Source: Strigamia acuminata
Lineage: Eukaryota > Arthropoda > Chilopoda > Geophilomorpha > Linotaeniidae
Assembly: GCA_949358305.1 (NCBI GenBank)
Contig: OX442322.1
Span: 5,766,001-5,830,000, forward strand
DNA length: 64,000 bases
Direction of reading: 5' to 3'
The position numbers were made by a program, and so were the translations under genes. Position 1 is the stretch's first letter; each line of letters begins with the position of its first letter. The notes beneath the pieces are model-generated. The model made no database searches and was not told where the DNA came from. It was given only the letters and a program-made list of their open reading frames with translations. Shown piece by piece: positions 9,886 to 19,525 of this stretch.

Positions 9886-10227
9886 TCTTAGATGTCATAA
9901 ACTTTGTGTATATATTCAAGTGTCGTATCATCAAGTAATACTGTTGTCTATTATTGTTCACCTTAACCGATCATATACTTTTGTTTGCATTCACCTGCAC
10001 GACTGGCTGCAGTACTATTTGTATCATGTTGACATTTATTACTTTGTATTTCATCCACGAGGTGGCACTGTATACCTGTGGGCCATGTGACTACAGAGAA
10101 TAAACTCTCACTCTATGTTCTGCTTTTGACTTGATGACATCATGTGTGCTTTCATTTCACAATGGCTGTTTTTCCTAACCACTGCAAATTCAAACTGTTT
10201 ACACAATTAAACAACATCATTTCAACA
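9886..10227 (+). repeat. CopB 5' LTR
   Basis: This 342-bp LTR matches 15859-16200. It begins TCTTAG where the 3' copy has TGTTAG, so the conserved terminal TG is mutated, and it ends TTCAACA. An AATAAA signal lies in the downstream part (GAGAATAAACTC). Confidence 0.9.
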
Positions 10228-10228
10228 A

Positions 10229-10239
10229 GGTTATGGGCC
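10229..10239 (+). promoter_or_regulatory. CopB primer-binding site (internal tRNA-iMet type)
   Basis: GGTTATGGGCC starts one base after the LTR. It matches the known Drosophila copia priming mode, in which a cleaved initiator tRNA-Met pairs through its anticodon arm. Confidence 0.8.
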
Positions 10240-10566
10240 AATACAACGGTGGAAAAACAACTACACTGAATTCCAAGCATTTCCAGTATTTTAGAGGTGA
10301 TAAATCAGTTTTCCTCTAATTATTCAAAATGGCGGCGCCCATGATGGAAAATGCCAGCTTGTATTTGTGCCAGTGTATGCCAGGATCTGAAGCGGTTTCG
10401 AGTCATCCAACAACAAAGGATCACTAATTGGGTTCAATCAATATCAAACTATTTATTGATAAACTTATTTTTCCAATTTTCGGACGATTTTCGGTATTGC
10501 GAGGCGCGATACGCATCATCGACGTGGCATTATTTTCAGGAGAAAGACGTGGCGACGACGATGATA

Positions 10567-10604
10567 GATTCCCATCAACCACACGTGAAATGTGAACGGG
10601 AATC
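10567..10604 (+). promoter_or_regulatory. GNRA-capped leader hairpin, CopB copy 1
   Basis: The outer stem is GATTCCC/GGGAATC, with core CAACCACACGTGAAATGTGAAC-like and a GTGA loop. It starts about 340 nt after the LTR, the same distance as in CopI. Confidence 0.65.
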
Positions 10605-10745
10605 CAGCGGAACTAGAACGTACGAAAGGGATTTCAAAACGAATCGAGAGGAGCCGGAAATTACTGGACAAATTGATTTTGTTTCCGAGCAACATCAGCG
10701 TTTGAAAATCTCCACGATTCTACGAGAGCTTCACAAGAGCGGTAA

Positions 10746-10779
10746 TTCTCGACAACCACCCGCGAAGTGTGAACGAGAA
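10746..10779 (+). promoter_or_regulatory. GNRA-capped leader hairpin, CopB copy 2
   Basis: The outer stem is TTCTCG/CGAGAA with the same core and a GCGA loop. It is a second occurrence about 180 nt after the first in the same leader. The inner stem is weaker here. Confidence 0.55.
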
Positions 10780-11036
10780 AGAGACAGAAACAAACTGAAA
10801 CAAACGAGGGAAAAATTTCCGAGACGAAGACGCCATTTATGAACAATTGTCGTGTTTATTTCGAATATTTTGCACATTATGTTATTACTAGCTTAGTTTT
10901 GTGTCAGGATAAATACTAACATAGCATAAGAGCGAACTAACATCGCAACACTGCACCTTGTTGCGATTAACCAGTACAGAAAGTGTTTTTAGGAAAATCA
11001 GTGCGTGCTTTTCAAGTGCCGAACCGTTACTTCACA

Positions 11037-14000
11037 ATGGATACGGACAAACCAGAAAGGAAGATCACGTTGCTGAATAGACTCAATTATGACAGCTGGA
11101 AACAGCAGATCAAAGTGCTTTTAATGCACCACGGATGCTGGGCGTTTACAGATGGGACTGAAGAGGCGTTGGCACCGGGAGCGTCTTGGCGCGATCGTTC
11201 GGATTTCAAGTTGCGACAGGGCAGAGCTTTCAGCTTGATCTATTACTCGATAGAGGAACAGTATCACGAGTTACTCAGCGGAGTCGACGACGCCAAGAAG
11301 GCCTGGGACACACTAAAAGCCAATTTCGAACCAGTCTCGAGAGCAAGGATAATTCGTTTGTTGGACGAATTTTTCAGTTTAAAATACGACCCAACGTCGG
11401 AAACGATCGGTGTCTTCGCAGCAAAGATACGGAACGCCGCGAAGAAACTAGCTGATGTTAAACACCAGTTGGACAACTTGTATCAAGCGTTTGAATTAAT
11501 CCGGTATTTGTCACTGGAATACCAGTCAATTGTCCAGAACATCTATCGATGGGAAGATAAGGATTTTATTTTGGAGAAAGTAGAAGCGGAATTAGTCGCT
11601 GAGGAAGGGAGACTTGCGCAGCAGCGAAGAGATTCTGGTCAGGGACCAATCACAGATGCCTTTGCTACAGGCCCGAGCAACCCCAACACTAAGAACAGCG
11701 ACAACTCCCAGAAATCCCAGCAACAAGGGAATTATAGCCAAAACAATCGAGGATATTCAGGCGGACAAAAGGGCGGCAAATCGAATTATCGAGGCGGAAG
11801 AAATACGAGAGGCAACTTCAGAGAAAACACGACCGGATCAACGGGACGGGGGCCGTGTTTTCGATGCAACCAGCCGGGACACTGGGCGAAGGATTGCACA
11901 GTGCAACTCGCACCAAACAATACGAACAATAATTTGAACACGAATACTGCCAAAGAATTAGACACCAACATGCTAGATGTCGGATTTCTCATCGAATTGA
12001 GTGAAAAGGAGATGTTGCAGTGCAGTGCAGCCAACAACTGTTGGATCTACAACACCGGGGTCACTGGACACTTCTGTAAAGACAGGACTCAATTCTACAA
12101 CTTCAAAGAAACCACTGGGACAATAAGTCAGGCCGACAAGAAAACTTTAATACAAATTCAAGGCGTTGGAGACGTCTGCATAATGTGCGTAGTGGGAAAC
12201 GATACAATTCCAATCACATTGAAGAAAGTGTATTACGCGCCGGATTTGAGGAGAAACTTATTGTCGGGGCCGTGCATCGATGAAGCGAGATGCAAAGTCG
12301 CCATCGGTTCAGGTCTGGTCAAAATTTACGATCCTCAGTGGAAAAGGCAGCTGATGGAAGGAGTTAAAAAGGACAGACTCTACTACATCACATTAAGCGA
12401 CCAAAAGCCCGACTTTGAGAAGTTAAAACAAAGGGACATTAACAACAAAGCCAACATTGGCGAGCAGAAGAAGCAAGAACCGACAATTTCAACTAGAAAT
12501 GCGTCCAACCCGGAAGAAGCAAGACTTTGGCACAAGAGATTAGGACACATCCACTTTCCAAGCGTGCAGGCGATGAGCAAGGGAGACGCGGTAATTGGAT
12601 TGCCCATCTTGGATGTGCCAATCACACAATGCGATGTGTGTGACTTGGCAAAGAAGAAGTCAGTCTCACACAAGTTGATACCGGGGATCAGATCGAAGCA
12701 ACCACTAGAGCTTCTACACATGGACGTATGTGGAGCATTTAGCACACCAACACTTTCCGGAAACAGATACTTTCTCACCATTACGGACGACTATTCCCGT
12801 TATTCAGCCGTGTATCTGATGAATAAAAAGGACGAAGTATTCGAGATATTTCAGAAACACGTTACACGAATCGAACGATTACTGGGAAAATCGGTTCTAG
12901 CAATTCGAACGGACAATGGCATGGAGTTTTGCTCCAATAAGTTTGGAGAATATCTCGATGGACTGGGAATTGCCCACGAAAGGACAAATGCATACACTCC
13001 TCCCGAGAACGGCGTTTCTGAGAGACTAAATCAGACCTTGGCTAACGGGATGCGTGCACTAGTTTACGATGCGGGATTGGAACATCGCTTTTGGGGTGAA
13101 GCGATCCTAACCTTTAATTACCTCAGAAATAGAATTGCAAAGCTAAAATCTGACAAAACACCGATGGAACTTTACTATAATCGGAAGCCATCGCTCCGCC
13201 ATTTAAGAAAGTTTGGATCTTTATGTTTTGTTCAGAAGAAAATTCGAGATGGGAAGATAGACAATAAAAGCATACATGGAATAATGCTCGGATATTCGAG
13301 AATCACGAAGGGGTACAGAATTTGGCTACCGGAATTTTCAAAGGTCATTGAAACGAGCAATGTCAAGTTTGTAGAAAGCAGGCACGGAGTTGAAGGCGTG
13401 CTGGGCTTACCGGAGAAATACACGACATACGTCGATAGTTTGGACGACAATTTGGACAATAACAATGATCGCCAATACTATTCCGATGAAGACGTGAGAC
13501 CACCACTAGCTCCACCTGTACCGAAGAAGAAGGAAGAAGATCCGAAACCGAATTTACCTCCACTTAAACTGAAGTTTAGACAGCCGGGAGAACAACTTCA
13601 ACCTAATTTGCCAGGAGTGAAACTCCTAGGCATTTTATCACCACTTGGACAACCAGTCTTGGATCCAGTCCAAACAATACCAACACTTGTTTGGAAAAAG
13701 ACAGAGAAAGTTAGACCAACTGGACAAAAGGACATCGAGTACACGATCGAAGGGTACGACAAACCCAAGCTGCGCTCGATACCTGATGTAAAGCGTTACT
13801 GTACCGAGCACAATCTTCGAGTACCTGAACACCTCTTCGAGGACAAAAGGAAGAAGAAGCCTTCGGAGTCAAATGCGACGACCGACAATTTTGATTTGGA
13901 TCTGGACGATTTCACTCTAGAAGCCAACCATACGGAAGTCCATATTCCTGTCCGATATGAAGAGATAGCGAGCTTACCAGAGAAGAGCGAATGGCATCAA

Positions 14001-15840
14001 GCAATGAACGATGAAATCGGCACAATGCTTGAACGAGAAGTTTGGGAGCTGGTTCCACCATTGCCCAACACTAAAATCGTGGGATGCAAGTGGATTTATA
14101 CCACCAAACCAAACGACAAAGGAAAGATCGCGCGCTACAAAGCGAGGCTCGTCGCACAGGGTTTTTCGCAGGTCTACGGCGAGTCGTACGAAGAGACTTT
14201 TTCCCCAGTGGTAGACTTCTCCATCGTACGCTTCTTGTTTACGCTGCATGTCTGCATGCTCAAGTGGTTGTACATTCAGGCAGATGTTAAATGCGCGTAT
14301 CTTTACGCAAAGTTGCACAAGACTGTCTACATGCGCCAGCCAAAAGGATTTATTTGCGAGGGCAAAGAAAACTACGTCTGCAGACTCCTTCGAGCAATCT
14401 ATGGATTGCACCAATCTGGACGAGAATGGGGCTTGGAGTTGGAGGACACTTTGTTGAGGCTCGGCCTGGAACATGTAAATTGGTGCAACTGCGTTTACAC
14501 ATATGGCGGTGTTGCGTATTTGATCGTATACGTGGACGATATCGTTGTCTTTGGAAAACATCATGAAGACGCGATGAAAGTTCTCGACATGATTAAGACG
14601 CAATTTGACTTAGTCATCCTTGGACAAACAAAGAAATTGTTAGGCGTCGAATTTTATTCGTACAAACAACAAATGGTTCTCCATCAAAGATCATACATCA
14701 GCAAGGTCCTTTTTGTTAACTTCTCGTACTTATTGTTTACTATATGTTTATATCGTATTATCAAACGATAATGTTCTCAATTAGTTGAATGTGAATTTAT
14801 CTGCTTTTGTATTTAAGCAACACAAGTGTTTACAAATGTCTCACATATTTAACTAATGTAATATGCCTATAGGTGGCGCCGTATACTTAGGGAGTCACAT
14901 GATGACTTGAGAATAAAACTCACTCTGTGTTTGAATTCACACCTGTGAACACCTGATTTATTTCTTTGGACATTTTCCCACATCATTGCAGATCTATGCA
15001 TTTGACACTAGTACACAAGTATTTTCAACACTTTTGAAATTCAAGAACCATTTAGACTCTGTGGAAATTCGATCGCAACCGATGACTAAAGCAACTATCC
15101 TTACGAAGCAAGGATGCCCGACCACGATTGACGAATTCAGGATTATGGAAGCAATTCCCTATCGAAGTTTACTTGGATGTTTGGCATTCATTGCATCGAG
15201 GACAAGACCCGATTTGACGTATGCTGTCAACATCTTGAGTCAGTTTCAATCGAATCCAGGATGGGATCACTGGATTGCGTTACTGGATTTACTTAGTTAT
15301 TTGAGGACAACGAAAAATCATGGATTAATGCTGTTCCCAAATGATCGGATCGAAGTTATCGGATATAGCGATTCCGATTACGCCAACAATAGGGACGATC
15401 GGATCTCCGTTGGAGGAACTCTTGTGACTTTGGGAACAACGCCCATTTACTGGAGGACCTTTAAACAATGGAATGTTATGTTATCGACTATGGAGGCCGA
15501 ATATGTGGCCCTTACAGAAACTGTTAAGGACTACATCTGGATCGTTCGGGTTCTACATGAAATCATTCCCAACTTGGCAGACAAATTTCCTCACCATGTT
15601 CTATGCGACAATATTTCAACGGTAGATTTCACAAAATCCTGCTTTGAAAATAGAAAGACAAAACACATAGACGTGCGATACCATTTCATAAGGGAACTCG
15701 TCAAGAGAGACAACCTCCATATCATGCATGTGGGCACCAAATGCAACTACGCGGATATCTTTACCAAATCTGTTGACAAGGTTGATCTGCTGCGTTTTTG
15801 TGATCGGTTTCTAATTGACCTAAGTGTCATAAATGCTTGA
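11037..15840 (+). CDS. CopB gag-pol polyprotein, split by a solo LTR
   Basis: The ATG at 11037 opens one frame to 14713. It resumes in phase at 15031 and stops at 15840, about 1,493 codons without the inserted LTR. Domains in order: gag capsid (residues about 1-230), zinc knuckle CFRCNQPGHWAKDC (about 275), protease region (about 335-460), integrase with HKRLGH, CDVC, HMDVCG, TDNGMEF and SERLNQT (about 510-720), RT with YVDD (about 1165), and RNase H with YSDSDYAN and the final YADIFTKS. As in Drosophila copia, no gag-pol frameshift is needed. At the protease active site the usual D-S/T-G-A reads N-T-G-V: the catalytic Asp is Asn (codon 12051-12053), so the protease should be inactive unless another residue substitutes. 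Confidence 0.9.
14714..15030 (+). repeat. Solo LTR of the CopI/CopN family inside CopB pol
   Basis: This 317-bp unit has termini TGTTAAC and TTTTCAACA and is flanked by ctttt on both sides (14709-14713 and 15031-15035), a 5-bp target duplication. It is related to the CopN LTR, sharing the TTTGGACATTTTC and TGCAGA blocks near the end. No internal sequence remains. It splits RT just downstream of YVDD. Confidence 0.9.
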
Positions 15841-15846
15841 TAATAC

Positions 15847-15858
15847 GAGGGGGCCGTT
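15847..15858 (+). promoter_or_regulatory. CopB polypurine tract
   Basis: GAGGGGG followed by CCGTT lies directly before the 3' LTR, as expected for the plus-strand primer. Confidence 0.75.
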
Positions 15859-16200
15859 TGTTAGATATTATAAACCTTGTGTATATATTCAAGTGTCGTA
15901 TCATCAAGTAATACTGTTGTCTATTATTGTTCACCTTAACCGATCATATACTTTTGTTTGCATTCACCTGCACGACTGGCTGCAGTACTATTTGTATCAT
16001 GTTGACATTTATTACTTTGTATTTCATCCACGAGGTGGCACTGTATACCTGTGGGCCGTGTGACTACAGAGAATAAACTCTCACTCTATGTTCTGCTTTT
16101 GACTTGATGACATCATGTGTGCTTTCATTTCACAATGGCTGTTTTTCCTAACCACTGCAAATTCAAACTGTTTACACAATTAAACAACACCATTTCAACA
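15859..16200 (+). repeat. CopB 3' LTR
   Basis: This 342-bp LTR starts TGTTAGATATT and ends TTCAACA. It is followed by aatat, the second copy of the target site in CopD RNase H. Confidence 0.95.
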
Positions 16201-16382
16201 AATATGTAGTCGAGCCAGTAGAGTTCCTTTATGCACTCGACGAGGGCGATGAATTCCGCTTCCATCGTCGAGCACGCAACCGATGACTGTTTTTTACACG
16301 ACCAGCCGATGGGGACGCTGCCGATATACGTGATGAATCCCCCGAAGCTAAGTGATGTTTCGGTGGCGGAGGCCCAAGAAGC
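16201..16382 (-). pseudogene. CopD RNase H, N-terminal half
   Basis: This carries the RNase H motifs ASWAS, LSFGGFITYIG, GWSCKKQSSVACSTMEAEF and LYWLDY, and continues directly into 9885-9616 once CopB is removed. Homology to other copies starts abruptly at ASWAS (16382), where the CopE LTR joins, so CopE is inserted in CopD RNase H. The expected 5-bp duplication is gaagc (16378-16382); its partner is not in the window. Confidence 0.85.
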
Positions 16383-16635
16383 TGTAGCAGAGGACGAAAA
16401 TAGGCACGAATTATCGTGCAAACTTGACTGAAATAAGGCGCACGAAGCGGCAATGGCGGCACCCGACTCGGGTGCACGTTAACGCGACGTGTGCAACGTC
16501 TATACGACGTGCGCGGCCGAAAACGAATGCAAACAAAGCTGTGCACTTATAAAAACGTGCACAGTAAACTAAAATCATAAAAGCTTTAATAGCTAAAGAC
16601 AAACTTACAATGTGAATCCAGATTTGGATGAGTAT
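16383..16635 (-). repeat. CopE 3' LTR, inner part
   Basis: It holds the U5-side part of the LTR, ending CCTCTGCTACA on the element strand. The other part is 40302-40605 across GypA. An 8-bp perfect inverted repeat, CTGTGCAC/GTGCACAG (16539-16564), encloses a TTTATA core. The 4 bp gtat at 16632-16635 are the GypA target copy. Confidence 0.85.
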
Positions 16636-17211
16636 TGTTACGTGGATTCCGGGCCTAATTGGGTTTCCACGCAACTGTGTTTAATTTGGGGTTTAGTGAG
16701 TGTGAGAGGAAAGAATGAGATTTGGTTTTATGCTTAAATTCAGTTTAGTTTTATTTGACCGGACAAACGAAGTTTGTTTGATCCCTTTTAAATTCAGATA
16801 CATTTATTCTCAAAACAGATTAGAATGTTGTCTGGATAAACTATCATTTTTACATTTTTGTTACATTATACAACCTTTATTAATTGGGTTATAAAACAAC
16901 TGTGTGATAACTTAATTTGTGTTCAATTGTTGCAGTTTATAGTCGGCAGCCGCTCTCTTTATTGAGGCGACATTAGACTCTCTAGATTCTGAAAAGCAAA
17001 GTGATTAGAGACCTGTCTTAGTGCGGGCTCCTTATTTATAGCAAATCTGCCATAAACCCCATAATTGAATTGATCGGTCCATCACATGGCGATGACGGAG
17101 TCCAACCGTCAGCGCCATCTGTGGCCGAAATTTAGCAACATTTAACTTAATAATGATTTGAATTACGTGCTACGAATCGCGCATCAATTGGCACGGTTCG
17201 TACACGTGACA
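16636..17211 (-). repeat. GypA 3' LTR
   Basis: This 576-bp LTR reads TGTCACG to ACGTAACA on the element strand. A TATA box (TATAAATA on the minus strand) lies at 17034-17041. It is almost identical to 39722-40297. Confidence 0.95.
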
Positions 17212-18271
17212 ACTCCCTTTTTTGCTGTGTTTTGGACCCCAAAATACAAATTTCGGTACCAGACAGGTGTCTTTTAAATTGGACATTCTTAAGGAATGTT
17301 CGACTATTTCTACCTTTCTTTAGTTATCACTCAGTTGTTTCATTATTATCACACAAACTTAAATCATTCTGGAGTTGACTTTACTCCCTTTTATTCCAAT
17401 GTTACCATTCCAATCAAATCATAAAATAATTCAACTTAAACTATCTTAATATCACTAATACAATTTTTGCCTTTCCATTGTTTATTTTTACATATTTGAA
17501 AAAGTCTAACAAAAAAAAACATAAGTCAAAAGAAAAACTTTGTCAAAATTAAACTATCAAAACCAAAATTCACATTTTAAATTAAAACAAGATGAAAAAT
17601 AAATATAAATCATTCTGTCACTCAATATTCAAAACTATTCGCATTAAAAACAAGCATTTTCATAATAAATTACAACTCTTAACAATTCTCCAAATTGGGA
17701 AAAAAACAAATTCAAAAATATTTTTCCAATTTCTCTAATTTTCTTTAAAATTAACAATACCGTTAAAACATCAACTCATTTCAATTATTTACAATAATTA
17801 ACTCTTATTAACATTCATTCAAAATTATGCCGTGAAATATTTACATTAAATTTATCAAAATTTTCAACACATTATATTTTCAAGCAAAATTCGCGATAGA
17901 TTCCACTCGCGTCCTCAGTCAATTCGCATTATTCAAATTAAATTTTTCCAATTTATTCTTTAAAACCATTTTTAAATTAAACTATTACACTACTAAATTC
18001 AATTTCAAATTATTCCAAAATTATACCTAACTTATTAAATGCTGTAAAAATTCAAAGCAAATTGACGAAGATCGCGATTAGTTTCGATTCGCGAAGTCCG
18101 CTTATAAAGACGTTTAAAACTTAACATTTCATTCCAAAAATCACCTATAATTATTCAAAACACTTACACAAACCTTTTACAGCACAATTTCATACACAAA
18201 ATAGCAATATAAATGTCAGAAGTTCTTGTTTTCCGGGTCACGCTATTAGTTCGCGTTCACCGTAGACAAAA
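17212..18271 (-). mobile_element. GypA 3' non-coding region and polypurine tract
   Basis: The polypurine tract (AAAAAAGGGAGT on the element strand, about 17212-17224) adjoins the LTR. The rest is strongly AT-rich and has no open frame of note. It matches GypK 1-174 next to the LTR. Confidence 0.75.
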
Positions 18272-18850
18272 TCAGTAGAAATGGCGGTAGTCCTTTTGCT
18301 TACGCGGTCTGAGTCTGCGCGACTGGAAATCGTTGGTTTGTGGACTTGCGCCATCTAGTGGCGGGTTTTGAAGTTGGTTTTCATTTGTTTTCACCGTAGG
18401 CTGTGGTTCAAACAGTGATTTTAGAGAGATTTGTTCTGTATCATCTATATAACGTTCTTTTGGCTCGATTTTTGTTGTTTTCACTAGTTTTTCTGTGTTT
18501 TCAACTACAATTTCACCTTTTTTACTGATTTTTTTCACTTTATCAGCAAATTTCACTTTCTTTTCTGGCATATCTTTCAGAACTTCATCTATTTCTTCTT
18601 CAATTTGTTCCTTATATGGTTTTAACCTCTGTTTCTGGCGCCACCAGAAGACCGTGAAAGATGGCGCCGGAAGGCGGGAGAAATGTCGGCGCGGCCCGCC
18701 CGCACCGTCTTCGAGATCCACGAACGACGATACGGACCGTTTCGTGACTTTGACGTTTGCGCCTGACATCAACTTGGCCACTCTAATGGCCTGAACGTGG
18801 CTGACTCGTTTGTAAAAGAGCTCACGCTCAAGGGAAAACACTGCTGGCAT
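18272..18850 (-). CDS. GypA extra ORF downstream of pol, unknown function
   Basis: A 192-codon frame starts with an ATG at 18850 and ends just before the AT-rich 3' region. The protein is highly charged: a basic first half (a VAKLMSGANVKVTKR stretch), a middle Glu/Lys-rich stretch (EQIEEEIDEVLKDMPEKK) that could form a helix, and a basic end (RRLRPRKQKDYR). I see no signal peptide, membrane segment or envelope cleavage motif, so it does not look like env although it lies in the env position. The first half is more GC-rich than its surroundings. It could be a displaced C-terminal tail of pol, since other gypsy integrases end in similar basic tails, but pol stops about 680 nt upstream. I do not recognise the family. 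Confidence 0.55.
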   Translation of the reverse strand: MPAVFSLERELFYKRVSHVQAIRVAKLMSGANVKVTKRSVSSFVDLEDGAGGPRRHFSRLPAPSFTVFWWRQKQRLKPYKEQIEEEIDEVLKDMPEKKVKFADKVKKISKKGEIVVENTEKLVKTTKIEPKERYIDDTEQISLKSLFEPQPTVKTNENQLQNPPLDGASPQTNDFQSRRLRPRKQKDYRHFY

Positions 18851-19525
18851 GGCGAGGCCTATTTTCGAACGATCAGCAAATAGCGCGCGCGCGGCCAGTT
18901 CAAAAAGAACAGAAAAGACATTAAAAAACAAACGATGTCTTTACTTCAAAATGTAAACATAAACTGACTTAAACAATGTAACTGTATATAATTCACGAGC
19001 AAAACATCTCGGGAACAATCGAATCCGAATAAAAACTTGTAAACGACACTTAACGAAAAATACAGACTTCGTCTCCTTGCCACTAGATGTCTCACGCAGG
19101 AGGCAAGGCCAAAACTCAACTTAATGCCAACAAAATCAGTAAATGTCAGCATCGAACGTACTAACAACTAATACAAGCTTAGTGTAAGAACTTAAACTAT
19201 ATAAAGCATAAATCATCTCCGAATACTAAACAAACAACTAGAACCCCAAACTGGAAGTGACCGATAACACATCACCGACTTGCCTACACCCTGGTGCAGC
19301 AAACACGACAACGAAACGGTCAGAACTAAACATCGAGAAAGTGTGCTGGACACGAATCAAGGCTTTTTAAGACCTGAAACCTTGCTAAAACACTAAACAC
19401 GCAGCTACAAAACGTTAAACAAGCAATCATTATCCCAAGAGAAGAAGCAATCGAATAACGACGTACGAGAAGAAACAAATCATTTTGGTAAGACAAAACA
19501 GCCAAAATTAATTCCATCGCGGTTG
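18851..19525 (-). mobile_element. GypA region between pol and the extra ORF
   Basis: This holds no convincing gene. The extra-ORF frame stays open upstream to about 18931 without an ATG. A spliced message or a decayed pol tail are both possible. Confidence 0.5.

Larger units (their letters stand above)
10240..11036 (+). mobile_element. CopB 5' leader
   Basis: This is about 800 nt without a plausible gene. It holds a GC-rich palindromic block at 10329-10346 shared with CopI and CopN, and two copies of the GNRA-capped hairpin (10567-10604 and 10746-10779). A 163-codon frame at 10351-10842 overlaps these structured blocks and has no counterpart in CopI or CopN, so I treat it as chance. Confidence 0.75.
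9886..16200 (+). mobile_element. CopB: complete copia-type element
   Basis: Two 342-bp LTRs enclose a primer site, a leader of about 800 nt, one gag-pol frame and a polypurine tract. The host sequence aatat occurs at both edges (9881-9885 and 16201-16205), a 5-bp target duplication in CopD RNase H. The LTRs differ at about 6 positions by eye, concentrated near the outer end, including TG to TC at the 5' terminus. A solo LTR (14714-15030) interrupts pol. This is the only complete copia element in the window. Confidence 0.95.

Noticed and set aside
10351-10842. 163-codon plus-strand frame in the CopB leader
   Set aside because: It runs through conserved RNA hairpins and is not open in the homologous CopI and CopN leaders; probably chance.
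13974-14603. 209-codon antisense frame within CopB pol
   Set aside because: It mirrors conserved RT codons; no independent evidence of coding.
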